Assembly: GCA_019914945.1 (NCBI GenBank)
Contig: CM034105.1
Coordinates: 8,928,001 to 8,992,000 of the forward strand
Source: Typha latifolia
Taxonomy: Eukaryota > Streptophyta > Magnoliopsida > Poales > Typhaceae
Length of the DNA: 64,000 bases
Direction of reading: 5' to 3'
In this document: positions 10,081 to 20,921 of the stretch, in pieces
How the letters are laid out: the number at the start of each line of letters is the position of its first letter
Position numbering within the stretch: the first letter of the stretch is position 1
Notes under the pieces: generated by a model
Told to the model about the DNA's origin: nothing
Database searches by the model: none
What the model saw: only the letters and a program-made list of their open reading frames with translations
Made by a program: the position numbers and the translations under genes

Positions 10081-12790
10081 TGCACCGGCAAACGTGAGAC
10101 TATATTGATAAGTACATGTGCAAAAAGAAGTTATTTCCAAGATGATAGTCGAGATGTTAGAGCAAGGTCTCATATAACCAATTTATAGCTCATACTCATC
10201 CCTTGTGCTATTGGTGCGAAAAAATGAGCTATTACCGTCAAGGGCTCATACATGGCATTTTTGTGTCGACTATCGGACACTAAATGCTATTACCGTCAAA
10301 GAGCAGTATCCTATTCCGGTTATAAAGGAGCTGCTGGACAAGTTTGCAGGGGAGACTTTATTCAGCAAGCTTGACTTGAGGGTCGGGTATCACCAAATTA
10401 GAGTTCACCCGACGGATGTGCACAAAACTGTATTTTAGACTCCGGATAGACATTACGAGTTCTGGGTAATGCCTTTTTGTCTCACCAATGCTCCAGCTAC
10501 CTTTCAAGGCCTCATGAATGATATATTTCGGCCTCTCTTGCGAAGGCATATCTTGGTATTTTTTGACGACATTTTGGTGTATAACAGGACTGAATTGGAC
10601 CATTGGCGACAAATGGAGAATGTGCTAAATTTGTTGAAGCAAAATCAATTGAAGATCAAGAAGTCCAAGTGCCTATGGGGAGTACCACAAGCGGAGTATT
10701 TATGCTACATCATCTCAACAGAAGTTGTAGCGGAGGATCCTCAAAAGGTTGCATGCATTACCGCTTGGCCTATTCTTACTACTATCATTGGATTAAGAAG
10801 ATTTTTGGGGTTGACTGGATACTATCATCGTTTCATCGCCGTATATGGCAAGATCGCTGCTCCTCTCATTTGTTTGTTGAAGAATGACTCTTTTAGATGG
10901 ACGAATGAAGCCACTACAGCCTTTGGAAAACTAAAAATAGTAATAATGATGCCACCAATTTTAGCGCTACCAGACTTCACCAAAGAGTTCATTATGGAAT
11001 GTGATGCATCGGGAGTTGGCATAGGAGCTATAGTAATGCAAGGAGGAAATCCCGTTGCCTATCTTATCAAGGCTTTATCACAAAAATCTCAGCAATTATC
11101 AACTTATAAGAGAGAAATGTTGGCAATTCTGCATGCGGTGATAAAGTGGAGGCATTATTTGATCGGTAGCCGATTCATTATACGAACCGATCAAAGGAGT
11201 CTTCCATACTTTATGGGACAGTGTATATACACTCCAGCACAGAAGAGATGGGTCACAAAATTGTTGGGGGTATGATTATAAAATACAATACAAGAAGGGA
11301 ACGGAAAATAGAGCGGCGGATGCACTATCGCGCCAACCCGATACCGCCGAGCTTGCAGCCTATTCTTCTCCTACCTTTCCCTTCCTTGATGAGCTAAAGT
11401 ATGCATGTACATCTAACCTAGATATTTTGAGATTGTTGCAGGAGGTGTTGGATGATTCGGAGAGCCATGTCGAGTTGGAGAATCGATGTGGTTTGTTGCT
11501 GGACCACGGATACATTCGGGTGCTTGCAAATGATGGATTGCGGCAGAAATTGTTTGAGCACTTCCACCAAACTCCAGAGGCTGGTCATGAAGGTGTCTTG
11601 AGGGCTTATTTGAGGATATCTTAGAGTTGCACGTGGTCATGATTGAGGCGGGATGTGAGGAGTTTTGTCCATGCTTGCGAAGTCTGTCAAATGGCTAAGT
11701 TAACCACATTAAAACCGGCCGGATAACTTCATCCTTTATCTATATCGGACCGTGTTTGGGAAGACATTTCTATTGATTTCATAGAGGGTCTTCCACTGGT
11801 ATGTGGTTATTCTGTTATTTTGGTAGTGGTTAACAGATTGAGCAAGTATGGGCACTTTTCGACATTGTCACATCTGTTTTCAGCCAAGTCGGTGGCTGAA
11901 ATTTTTATTAGAGATGTTGCTTAGTTACATGGCATGCCACACACGATTGTCTCTAATCGTAATCGTGTATTCATGAGCGACTTTTGGATAGAGTTTTTCA
12001 GATTGCAGGGGACTCGATTGAACTTTAGTTCGGCCTATCATCCACAGATGAACGGCCAAACCGAGGTGCTCAATCAAGGCATTGAGCAGTACTTGAGGTG
12101 CTTTGTTGGAGAGATGCTGAGACGATGGCTGGAGTTCTTACTGTGGGCGGAGTGGTCTTATAACACCGCCTACGATAGCAGCATTGACATGACTCCATTT
12201 GAGGTGGTGTATGGACGCACGGTTCTGACGTTACGCGCTTATGATCTAGTGGCATCTGCAGATCGGACAAATGTAAACTTAGCCTTGATGGATAGAGATG
12301 CCACATTGTGGAGGTTGCGTGCCCATCTTAAACTTGCTCAAAACTGCATGAAGCAAGTTTATGATCATCGGCAGTTGAGTGTTTGTAAGGGTACAACCGT
12401 ATCGATAGGTGACCTTACGTCCGATGCGTAACCAAAAGTTAGCTCATCGCTACTTTGGTCCGTTTCGGGTGTTAGAGCGTATGGGTCCAGTTGCATATCG
12501 TTTGAAATTGCCGAAGGGGTCGAGAGTGCATCCTGTCTTCCATATTTCATTGCTGAGGGAGCGGATTGGAGAGCATGAGGTCGTTGGATCAGTTCTACCG
12601 GAGCCATTAGAGGAGACATAGATCGTAGAGCTAGTTCGTGTACTTGCTAGGCGCCGACGACCACATGGTACTAGATTAGAGATGGAGATTCTAGTTGAGT
12701 GGCTTGGTAAGCCATTCGATGAGGCGACATGGGAGTTGGAGATTGATATCTTGGAGTGTTTCCCCGACTTTTCATCTTGAGGGCAAAGTA
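10081..12790 (+). pseudogene. Ty3/gypsy chromovirus pol (RT, RNase H, integrase, chromodomain), element A1
   Basis: Order: reverse transcriptase 10205-10800 (FCVDYRTLNAIT, LFSKLDLRVGYHQI, VFFDDILVY with the catalytic DD pair), RNase H-like 10900-11330 (DASGVGIGAI, YKREMLAILHAV, ADALSRQ), integrase zinc finger 11560-11700 (HFHQTPEAGHEG, CEVCQMAK), integrase core 11750-12200 (DFIEGLPLV, FSSAYHPQMNGQTEV) and a C-terminal chromodomain-type segment 12660-12770 (EILVEWLGKP, ATWELE). Domain order RT-RH-INT-chromodomain defines Ty3/gypsy chromoviruses; LEFLLWAEWSYNT resembles the Reina/Tekay side, which I cannot settle. Inactivating changes include TAG at 10436, an extra G in the run near 11266 that ends the frame, TAG near 11622 and a frameshift near 12390. 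Protease is absent. Confidence 0.93.
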
Positions 12791-12807
12791 GGGAAAGCGT
12801 AGTGGGC

Positions 12808-13316
12808 TGATACATTAGTTATTTATTTTTATTAAAATAAAATACATGTAGATTGCGTTAAAACATAAGAGGGGTCGTGTTTGAACACCCTTGCGAACGC
12901 CTGCATCAGGTTTGCAAATACAGAGAACGCGTAATGCACGTTTGAACGCGGTCGGACACGTTCAAAGCCTTCATCGCGTTCGCACATACAGAGAACGCCT
13001 TTTGTGTATTCAAACGCGATTGAGCGCGTTCGAACGTGATCAGGCGCATTTGAACGCGATTGATGGGAATCCTCTAGAATTAGGGTTACTTATTATTTTA
13101 GGACTTGTTGGCTAGCCTCTATATATATATGGATGGTAGCCAAATTTATTATGCTATTGGAATATTGATTTTTTAACTCTCTATCATCTATCTACCCTAA
13201 TCTTTCTCCTCCTTCTTCACCATCCTTCCACCTCTACCGTTGGCAAGCTTTCTGCAATAAATCCAAATCTTGAAGGAATTATTTCGTAGCTGACCTTTTG
13301 GTACAAGAACCCATCA
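12808..13316 (+). mobile_element. Family A LTR with internal deletions
   Basis: It starts TGATACATTAGTTATT directly after the pol end (AGTGGGC). Two deletions are visible against full copies: about 26 bases after TGATACA, and a large one joining the leader at 13250 to AATAAATCC near the LTR end, with TTTCT shared at the break ends. U3 TTCGAA units (several decayed to TTTGAA or TTCAAA) and the TATA region at 13118 are present. It is the 3' LTR of A1, yet it is followed by a primer site, so it is also a 5' LTR. Confidence 0.85.
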
Positions 13317-13319
13317 ATC

Positions 13320-13331
13320 TGGTATTAGAGC
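13320..13331 (+). promoter_or_regulatory. Primer binding site, decayed
   Basis: TGGTATTAGAGC, one mismatch from TGGTATCAGAGC, follows the LTR end CCCATCA. It is then joined to mid-pol sequence; gag is missing. Confidence 0.75.
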
Positions 13332-13336
13332 CCATC

Positions 13337-15736
13337 AGGGCCTAACCGGTCAATGTTTGGCCCTATCGATATCCACATGTCCAAAAGGAAGAGATTTCTA
13401 GGCTAGTTGCAAAGATGTTAGAGCAGGACATTATCTAGCCGAGTCGGAGTTCCTATTCCTCACTGGTTCAGATGGTGAGGAAGAAGGACGGTAGTTGACA
13501 TTTTTGCGTAGAATACTGCGTGCTGAATGCCATAACTATCAAGGACAAATACTCGATACCAGTTATAAAGGAGTTGGACGAGCTGACGGGATCTTCATAT
13601 TTCAGCAAGCTCAAATATGAGTTTCGAATGATGCCATTGCTGACAACATTCCAAGGGCTGATGAACGACATATTTCGTCTACTCCTAAGACAATATGCGT
13701 TAGTGTTCTTCGATGACATTTTTGTGTAGATCAGGAGTTGGGAGCACTTGGTTCACCTACGATTCGTACTAGCGCTTTTGGCGGACCCCTCTCTCAAGGT
13801 GAAGCGGAGTAAATGCCTATAGGGCAAGCAATGTGTGGAGTACTTGGGACACATCATTTCAGAGGAGGGAGGTGGCATGCATGCTCAGCTAGACGAAATC
13901 GAGGACGGTACAAGAATTGCATGGTTACTTTGGCTTGACAAGCGATTACTGTAAATTTGTGGTAGGCTATGAGAAGATTGCAGCACTACTAATGGCCTTG
14001 CTAAAGAAGGATGCCTTTGAATGGATTGATGTAGCGACAAAGGCATTCAAGGAGTTGAAGTTGGCAATGGCGACCACACTAGTGCTAGCACTACCCGACT
14101 TTACAAAGTAGTTTGTGATCGAGTGTGACACATCCTATCCACCTACAAACGGGAGATGCTTGCTATTTTGCATGCAGTGATGAGGTGGACACCATATTTG
14201 ATTAGGAGATGATTTGTGATCAGGCATATCAACATAGCTTACCTTAATTTATGAGGCAGTAGATTCACATGCCCGCACACCCGAGATGGTCACCAAGCTA
14301 TTGGGGTATGACTACGAGCTGCGGTACAAGAAAGGAGCGAAGAATAGGACAATGGACGCTCTATCATGATAGCCTGAACCGACTAAGTTGACGACCCTAT
14401 TCGTGCCTATCTTTCCCTTCTTGGATGACATCCGAATAGTAGGCACCACTGACCCAAATATCTTGAGGATCTTGCTGGAAATAGAGAGCAACCCAATGAG
14501 CCACCCTAGGCTCGAGAGCAGAGGCGGATTGCTATTGGACCATAGGCGCATCTAGATACCCGCGGACGTGGGCTTGCAGCAAAGAGTGATAGAGCATTTT
14601 CATTCCACCCCTGAGGTAGGACATGAGGGACTCCTACGGACTACAGAGTTGTACATGGCCTAGAGTACGGTAGGAGTTGTTTGCATTTGTTCGTGCTTTC
14701 GAGGTGTGTCAACGGGCAAAGACCAACTCACTGAGGCTAGCTGGATTATTCCAGTCCTTGCCCATGCCGAAGAGTATTTGAGAACATTTCTATGGATTTC
14801 ATTAAGGGCTTCCCTTTTTGAGGGGGTACTTAGTCATATTTGTGGTGGTAGACATGCTGAGTAAGTATGCTCACTTCTTAGCCCTAGCGCACTCATACTT
14901 GGTAAGGATAGTAGTAGAGGTGTTCGTGCGTGATATTGCCAAGCTTCACAATATGCTACATTCGATAGTATCCAATCGAGATCGAGTCTTCATCAGTTGC
15001 CTCTAGATGGAGTACTTTGCACTCCATGGTACCCAGTTAGACCTTAGTTTAGCCTATCATCCGCAAACAAATAGCCAAACTGAGGTGGTGCACCAGGGCA
15101 TAGAGTAGTACCTACGATGCTTTGTGGGCGAGAGACAGAGGAGATGGCTCGACTACCTATCGTGGGCGGAGTGGTCCTACAATGCATTTCGTAGCACCAT
15201 CGAGATGACACCATTCGAGGCAGTGTATGGTAGACCACCACCTACCCTGTGGACATAAGACCTTGGGGCATCATCAGTGAGATTGGAGACAGATTAGAAC
15301 TGGTAGATCGAGATGTAATGATATGGAGGCTGCGGGAGCACATGACAGCGGCCTAGAACCGCATGAAATAAGTATGTGCAATGGAATGTTGGACCATTTA
15401 GTGTATTGGAGCGAGTGGGATCGGTAGCGTACAAATTGGAGTTAACAGAGGGATTTTGGGTTCATTCCATGTTTCATGTATCGCTACTAGGGGAGAGGGT
15501 AGGGGCGTATCAAGTGATGGGTACAGATATACCCGATCCCATTGAGGCGATACAGGTATTTGAGCTAGTACACGTGCTAGCAAAGTGGAGGTAATGCTAA
15601 GAGGGACGGATGGAGACAGAGATATTAGTGGAGTGGCTCGAACGACATTCTAATGATGCAATGTGGGAGACAGAGGATGACATTATGCTTCTTGGACTTC
15701 TAACTTTGAGGTCAGGATGATGTAAGCATGGTGGAT
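13337..15736 (+). pseudogene. Ty3/gypsy chromovirus pol, family B (heavily broken)
   Basis: A second gypsy family, clearly diverged from family A at DNA level. It shows the DNA leading into RT (13370-13500), RT with a deletion of the middle ([20 protein letters not shown] at 13523, FFDDIFV near 13706), the RT thumb and RNase H part (FGLTSDYCKFVVGYEKIAAL at 13926), the integrase zinc-finger DNA (HFHSTPEVGHEG near 14600), an integrase core (LVIFVVVDMLSKYAHF at 14830; YHPQTNSQTEV near 15060) and the chromodomain end (TEILVEWLERHSNDAMWE near 15620). Stops are frequent (13496, 13727, 14109, 14370, 15004, 15108, 15256) and mostly look like point changes. No gag or protease precedes it. The 3' LTR at 15737 is family B, while the upstream LTR is family A, so the unit is a recombinant. 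Confidence 0.9.
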
Positions 15737-16150
15737 TGATACAACTAGGGTTGGGCCAAGTTGTATTGGAAGGAAAAATTTTTGTTTGAAGAATAAAACT
15801 TGCTGTTGGGTTGCGTTTGAACACCAGGGACTTGCATTTGAACGCATCGTTCGAAGGCCTGCACGCATTCACACATATTGAGAATAGGTTTTGCATGTTC
15901 GAATGCATGCACACATTCACACATACAAAAAACACGTTTTTCTTTAGTTGTTTAGGTCAACTGGGTAGCCTCTAAGTACTATGGAGTGCACCCTAGTTGG
16001 GTAGTTTTTGAATGAATCTTCTTTCTCCCTATCTTCCTTCCTCTCTCGTGCCCTAGCCTTCCCGTAGACCCTAGCCAACACTGGCTAGACTCCTCCCCCT
16101 CGTCCGTCGCCGCCCTACTTCTTTTAGGAGTGACTACTCCTTTCTTGTCC
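15737..16150 (+). mobile_element. Family B LTR, copy 2
   Basis: It starts TGATACAACTAGGGTTGGGC right after the pol end (AAGCATGGTGGAT). It matches 7048-7480, including CTCTAAGTACTATGGAGTGC and the CT-rich leader. Compared with copy 1, part of the TTCGAA block before TTTCTTTAGTTGTTT is deleted. Confidence 0.8.
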
Positions 16151-17251
16151 TATCTCTCTCTAACTAGCACTCATCTCCTTCTCCACGTTCACCGCACCGT
16201 CATCTCCTTCCACCATCATCAAAGAGCTATTTTCTATCCAAATACCCAATCTAATCCCCTCTTAATCCAAAAACATAATAAGTGTCCAGTCGATATACAC
16301 CACCATGGTCGAACATTCAGCTCAATCCACCTTTATTGCTGGCTTACCGGAGGATACTCAAGCCTACATATGAGCTCTACGACCTACAGATCTAGGGCAA
16401 GCCATAGAGGATGCTCTGCTCATGGAGAACAAACATCGAGCACTTAGAAGGTACTCGAGACAACCTAGAAAAACAAGCCACAATCAAAGTTGACGCATGC
16501 ACTCGGCAGCTCAAATTATCTACATGCAGCTAGACAGCGACTAAATTTTTGCATTTCTAGTGATGTGAAAGTAGCCTCTAGGACCCCTATGCAACTCTAA
16601 CACCTACATAGGTGGATCAGTGAAGGGCCAAGGGTTATGCTTCTGGTGCCTCAAGAAGTTTACCTAGGGACACCGTTGTGCATGGCTACTAATACAGTGA
16701 TGTTGATCGATGGAGAGGCCGAGAAGGATGTACCCGAGGATGAGGTAGTTGTTGGTGACCAGCACGACAATGAGCAGCTGCTACTGACCAAGAAGAAGTT
16801 TAACACTGCAGGGAGCAGATGTCGTCTTGGCGACGCAATGGCTACAGAGCTTGGGGCTAGTCACTTTTGATTTTGCTGAGATGTGCCTTACCTTCAAGCG
16901 CAACGGTAGGAGAGTGCAGCTTGATGGCATTTGACCGCATTAGAGAGCAGCCTTGCAGCCACTTCAAGGCTTATGGAGCATCACTAACCAGCCTATTTGA
17001 TGCATTTGGCTCCTACTAAGCCTAAGGAAACACGCTAGGTAGGTATAGCTGCTGATTTGGCTTGTCTTTCATAGGAGTTTTTGGTCCTCTTTGAGAAGTA
17101 GAAGGGATTACCATTTGAGCATGAAAAAGGAGGTTCTAGTGGAGTGGCTTGGAAGGATCACCGATGAGGTGACATAGGAGATGGAGGATGACTTGATGGA
17201 TCGTTTTTCTACTATGCACCTTGAGGACAAGGTGGGGAAAGCATGGTGGGT
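16151..17251 (+). pseudogene. Family B internal remnant: gag, knuckle, protease end, chromodomain end
   Basis: Short pieces in the right order but with large gaps: a gag piece near 16310-16440 (FIAGLPEDTQAYI, then DLGQAIEDALLMENKHRAL), a zinc-knuckle piece near 16626 (GLCFWCLKKFT), the end of the protease/linker domain near 16820-16930 (LATQWLQSLGLVTFDF and RRVQLDG, read across frame breaks), and the chromodomain end near 17130-17220 (LVEWLGRITDEV). RT, RNase H and the integrase core are gone. It is a deletion derivative of the same family as 13337-15736, or of a sister family, ending at LTR F. Confidence 0.75.
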
Positions 17252-18274
17252 TGTTACGGTCCTTGATTATGATACAGATTGAGCATGACGCGAGGGAGGG
17301 AACGAGCCCTCCCATGATAAGAAAACCCAAGACATGAGGGAGGGGATGAGCCGCCCTAAACTGTGGCCTTGACCACTCATTTGGCCACGGTGGAGGTCCC
17401 TCCACCACCGTAAAGCCTCACAACAATCACTGTCACATCAAAACAGCTACCATCGCGACAGCGGAGGTCGTCTTCCCCACTCATGGTTGAAGTTAGAGCC
17501 AAAATCCCTAGCTTCCACTGGCAATAATCCAGCCTCCATCAACCACGACCTTGATGTCAGGTCCCTTTCATGAGACCCCCGCACCCGAGCCAAGCCAGCG
17601 GTAGCAGCAGGAGATGGCCAGAAGACCACCATCGACAGCCAACCATGACATTGGGCTTGATGGATTAAGTTTTGTTATCTTATTTATTCTACTTATGTAG
17701 TTTAGTTAGGGTCTAAGTAGCCTAGAGTTATTAAATTAGCTAAGTTCGTTAACTTATGCGCAGTTTCAGAAAGATATTTTTTAGATATTCATCAGTCAAT
17801 CGAATATTATGAAACTACTTGGAAAAGATCGAAGACATCTTGATTTACAACTTTCATGTTAAAATTTTCCTCAAATTAGGACTTTATCTGTGGCTGAATG
17901 AAGAAATATGCTGATAAAGATAAGGAACTCAAATTTAGCTAAGTCATGTTTATCTCTAGGTCATATTTATCTCTTATGTAAGCTGTTAAGGCAAGTTTAA
18001 TTAAGTCATATAAACCACTAAGACAAATTCAATTAAGTCATGTAAGCCTCTGAGGCAACTTCAATTAAGTCATGTAAGTCTCTAAGGCAAGTCCTATTTC
18101 GAGTCGTATAAGCATTTAGGGCTAAGTCCTAGTGGGATTCGTTGCACCCGATCTCTATATATAGAGGGGCTAGGCTTATTCATCAGAGTATCTAAGCATT
18201 GAGAATTAATTAAGTTTACTTATTTTTCTATTCTTGTATTTATCGTTTTTATCCTATGAGTTGATATATGTTAG
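17252..18274 (+). mobile_element. LTR-like sequence, family F
   Basis: It follows the pol end (AAGCATGGTGGG) and begins TGTTACGGTCCTTG; an alternative start is TGATACAGATTG at 17270. A portion (17650-17930) is homologous to the family C LTR at 30360-30640 (TTTAGTTAG.GTCTAAGTAG, and the ATATTC..AATAT..AAACTA.TTGGA block). It has a TATA region TCTATATATAGAGG near 18152 and a tandem repeat upstream of it. It ends where a family A LTR starts (18275). No matching second LTR is seen. Confidence 0.6.
17978..18105. repeat. Four 32-bp tandem repeats in LTR F
   Basis: Units at 17978, 18010, 18042 and 18074, each close to GTAAGCCTCTAAGGCAAGTT followed by CAATTAAGTCAT. They sit 50-180 bases upstream of the TATA region, where LTR enhancers often lie. 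The fourth unit is diverged in its second half. Confidence 0.85.
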
Positions 18275-19081
18275 TGATACACCTAGTTAGAGTATTTTCT
18301 TATTACATTAGTTATTTATTTTCATTAAAATAAATTTTCTGTAGGTCGCATTCGAACGCGAAAGGGGGAGCGTTCAAACATGGAAGGGAGTATTCGAACG
18401 TCTTTGCGAATGCCTGCATCAGGTTCGCAAAAATAGAGAATGCGAAATGTACGTTCGAATGTCTGCATCAGGTTCTCATCGATAGAGAACGCATTCTGTG
18501 TCAACGGGAGTCTACTAGAAATAGGGTTAATAATTATTATTTGGGCTTGTTGGCTAGCCTCTATAAAGATGTGGATAGCAGCCAAAATTATTATGCTTAT
18601 GTAATATTAGTTTCTTGCCTCTCTATCCTCTCTCGAGTCTCTGTACCCTAATCTCCCTCTCCTTCTTCACTAACCAGCCACCTCTACTATTGGCAATGTC
18701 TCTCCTAACTTCTAAACTCCCTCGTCTCTCAAGTCCTCCCTCTTCTTTGGGATCTCGACCACTTCTTCCCCTTCGTCTTTATCCCTTAAACAACATCAAC
18801 CATCCACCCTCATCTCCATTATTATCCATAACCCAAACATCCACTATACTCGTCATTGCCACCATCATCCGCACTATATCGTATTTTCGTCCTAGTTGTA
18901 GTTCGAATCTACGAAGGGCATAAATGCAAAAATGTAGATCAGGGAGTTACAGATCGATTCCACTTGGTTTTGTAATTTTTCTGACTAGGGAAGAATATTT
19001 GGTGAATATTTTCCCTCGGTTGGTGCGGATTATTTCCTGCAATAAATTCAGATCTTGAAGGAATCGTTCCATAACCTATCA
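18275..19081 (+). mobile_element. Family A 5' LTR of element A3
   Basis: A full-length family A LTR of 807 bases: TGATACACCTAGTTAGAG at the start, TTCGAA units 18345-18460, TATA region CTATAAAG at 18561, CT-rich leader 18610-18840 and CCTATCA at the end. The primer site TGGTATCAAAGC (19083-19094) follows by one base. It is one of the best reference copies in the window for LTR length. Confidence 0.9.
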
Positions 19082-19118
19082 TTGGTATCAAAGCCAAGTT
19101 AACTGCGAACCTCCATTA

Positions 19119-20172
19119 ATGGTGGAAACAAGGAAGATGACACCAACAAGGAGATCAATGGAGAACACACTGACAAGGGAAGACTCAATCCACGATAACC
19201 CTAACTGTGAGGCTGATTCCTTTGGGGCAGCCACGGCAGGACCGAGCCAACCAATGTACATGGGTTTGAACATGGGCTTGGCGGATAAACATAGATGCAT
19301 GTTCCAAACATTGCTGCATAGGGTTGACACAATGCAAAATGATCATAATGCTTTAAAAGAATATGTCATGAACCGATCGGCTTCGTCATCTACTCGACGA
19401 AGATCACTGCCTCAAGAAGGACCAGCAGTGGGACCACACCGAATTGATACCCCATAGGTCTAGGTGCAACATGTTAATGTCAATGATCTTCTTTCACCTA
19501 TTCCTACACATCATCCCCCACCTCCGTTGCACAATCCAAGACCGGCGGTAGTGGAACCCAATAGGCCTGCGGCATCGGTGCGCTTTATCGATGAAGAGGA
19601 TTGGCACTTAAAGGATGATGTTGATCCCTTCGGAGATGATGATGAACGTGCTTGAGGATTCAGAGAAGGAGATCAACAAGCACCAAGGATCTTTTGTGAA
19701 TCCGACAATGCTATTCGGGCGAGAACCGCACGTTTGGACTTTTCAAAATTCCAAGGCAGTGATCTGACGGATTGGGTGTTTTAAGTGGAATAATATTTTG
19801 ATTGTCAATGGATAATGGAGGATGATGGAGGATGCAAAGGTCAAGATGGCAAGTTTTCACCTCTAAGGAATGACATTGCATTAGTATCGATCGGCTATTC
19901 GTGGTGTAGGATTTACCAATTGGGCAAACTTTTGTAGGAAGATTGTACACAGATTTGAGACAGCGGCGTATGAAGATTTTGCTACCACATTAAGTAAGAT
20001 TGTTTAGAGGACAACCGTATTGGAGTACTGAGTAGAATTTGAAAGAGTTAGTTGTCATTGCGAGCCACCTTGTCTCGAACCGACATTGATGAGCACATTC
20101 ATTTCAGGCAGATGTTCGTGCTCTTTGTCCTACCACTCTTGAGGAGACCTTTGAGAAGGCCATGAGGATAGA
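19119..20172 (+). pseudogene. Ty3/gypsy gag of element A3 (truncated)
   Basis: It starts at the same ATG context as the gag at 8601 (MVETRKMTPTRR). It has the N-terminal region (TREDSIHDNPNCEADSFGAA), the FIDEEDWHLKDDVDPFGDDD acidic segment near 19590 and the start of the gag core (DFSKFQGSDLTDWVF near 19738). Stops at 19455, 19651 and 19783 and later frame changes break it. At about 20172 it stops mid-domain and a family A LTR begins, so zinc knuckle and all of pol are absent. The unit LTR - partial gag - LTR (18275-20811) is an extreme deletion derivative. Confidence 0.88.
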
Positions 20173-20811
20173 TGATATACCTTGTTAGAGTCTTTTTTCT
20201 TATTACATTAGTTTTTTATTTTTATTAAAATAAAATTCATATAGGCCGCGTTCGAACACGGAAGGGGTCGCATTCAAATGCCCTTGTGAACGCCTATATC
20301 AGGTTCGCAAAAATAGATAACGCGAAAATTGCGTTCGAATGCCTGCATAACGTTTGTATCGACAGAGAACGCATTCAAACGTGATCGCGGGAGTCCACTA
20401 GAATTAGGGTTAATTATTGCTATTAGGGCTTGTTGGCTAGCCTGTATAAAGATGTGGATGGCAACCAAAATTATAATGCTATTGGAATATTGGTTTCGTG
20501 CCTAATCTCCCTCCTCCCTCTTCACCAACCTACCACCTTTACCGTTGGCAAGGTCTCTCCTTACTTCTAATTTCCCTCATCTGTCGAGTCCTCCCTCTTC
20601 TTTGGGATCTTGACCACTTCTTCCCTTTCGTCTTTATCCTTCAATAACTTCACCTATCCACCCTCATCTCAATTATCATCCATAACCCTATCATCCACTC
20701 CACCCGTCACCACCACCATCATCCGTAATATATCATGTTTTCGTCCCAGTTGTAGTTTGAATCTACGAAGGACATAAATATAAAAAATGTAGATCAGGGA
20801 GTTACGGATCG
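20173..20811 (+). mobile_element. Family A LTR, 3' of element A3 (3' end missing)
   Basis: It starts TGATATACCTTGTTAGAG and follows the family A LTR through the U3 array (20248-20395), the TATA region near 20440 and the leader to GGGAGTTACGGATCG. There it switches to protease-coding DNA; the last ~120 bases of the LTR are missing. The break ends share CGTTA-like sequence. Confidence 0.88.
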
Positions 20812-20921
20812 TTAGAAAGCATTGTGTGCACATCCTCGTCGATTCTTGGAGTACACACAATTTTTTAGATGAGAGGTTAGTAAGGAAGTTGGGCTTGGAT
20901 GCTGAATTGACTACAGAGTTT
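20812..20921 (+). pseudogene. Family A protease fragment
   Basis: A 110-base piece matching 37972-38075 (AAGCATTGTGTGCA, then the aspartic-protease active-site region around GTCGATTCTTGGAGTACACA and TTAGTAAGGAAGTTGGGC). It is bounded by an LTR on the left and a family G LTR on the right. It has no coding capacity of its own. Confidence 0.8.

Noticed and set aside
16130..16447. 105-codon frame at 16130 as a host protein
   Set aside because: It covers LTR leader and a gag remnant in a frame other than gag.
17978..18105. Tandem units as a CRISPR array
   Set aside because: Direct tandem repeats without spacers, in a plant LTR.
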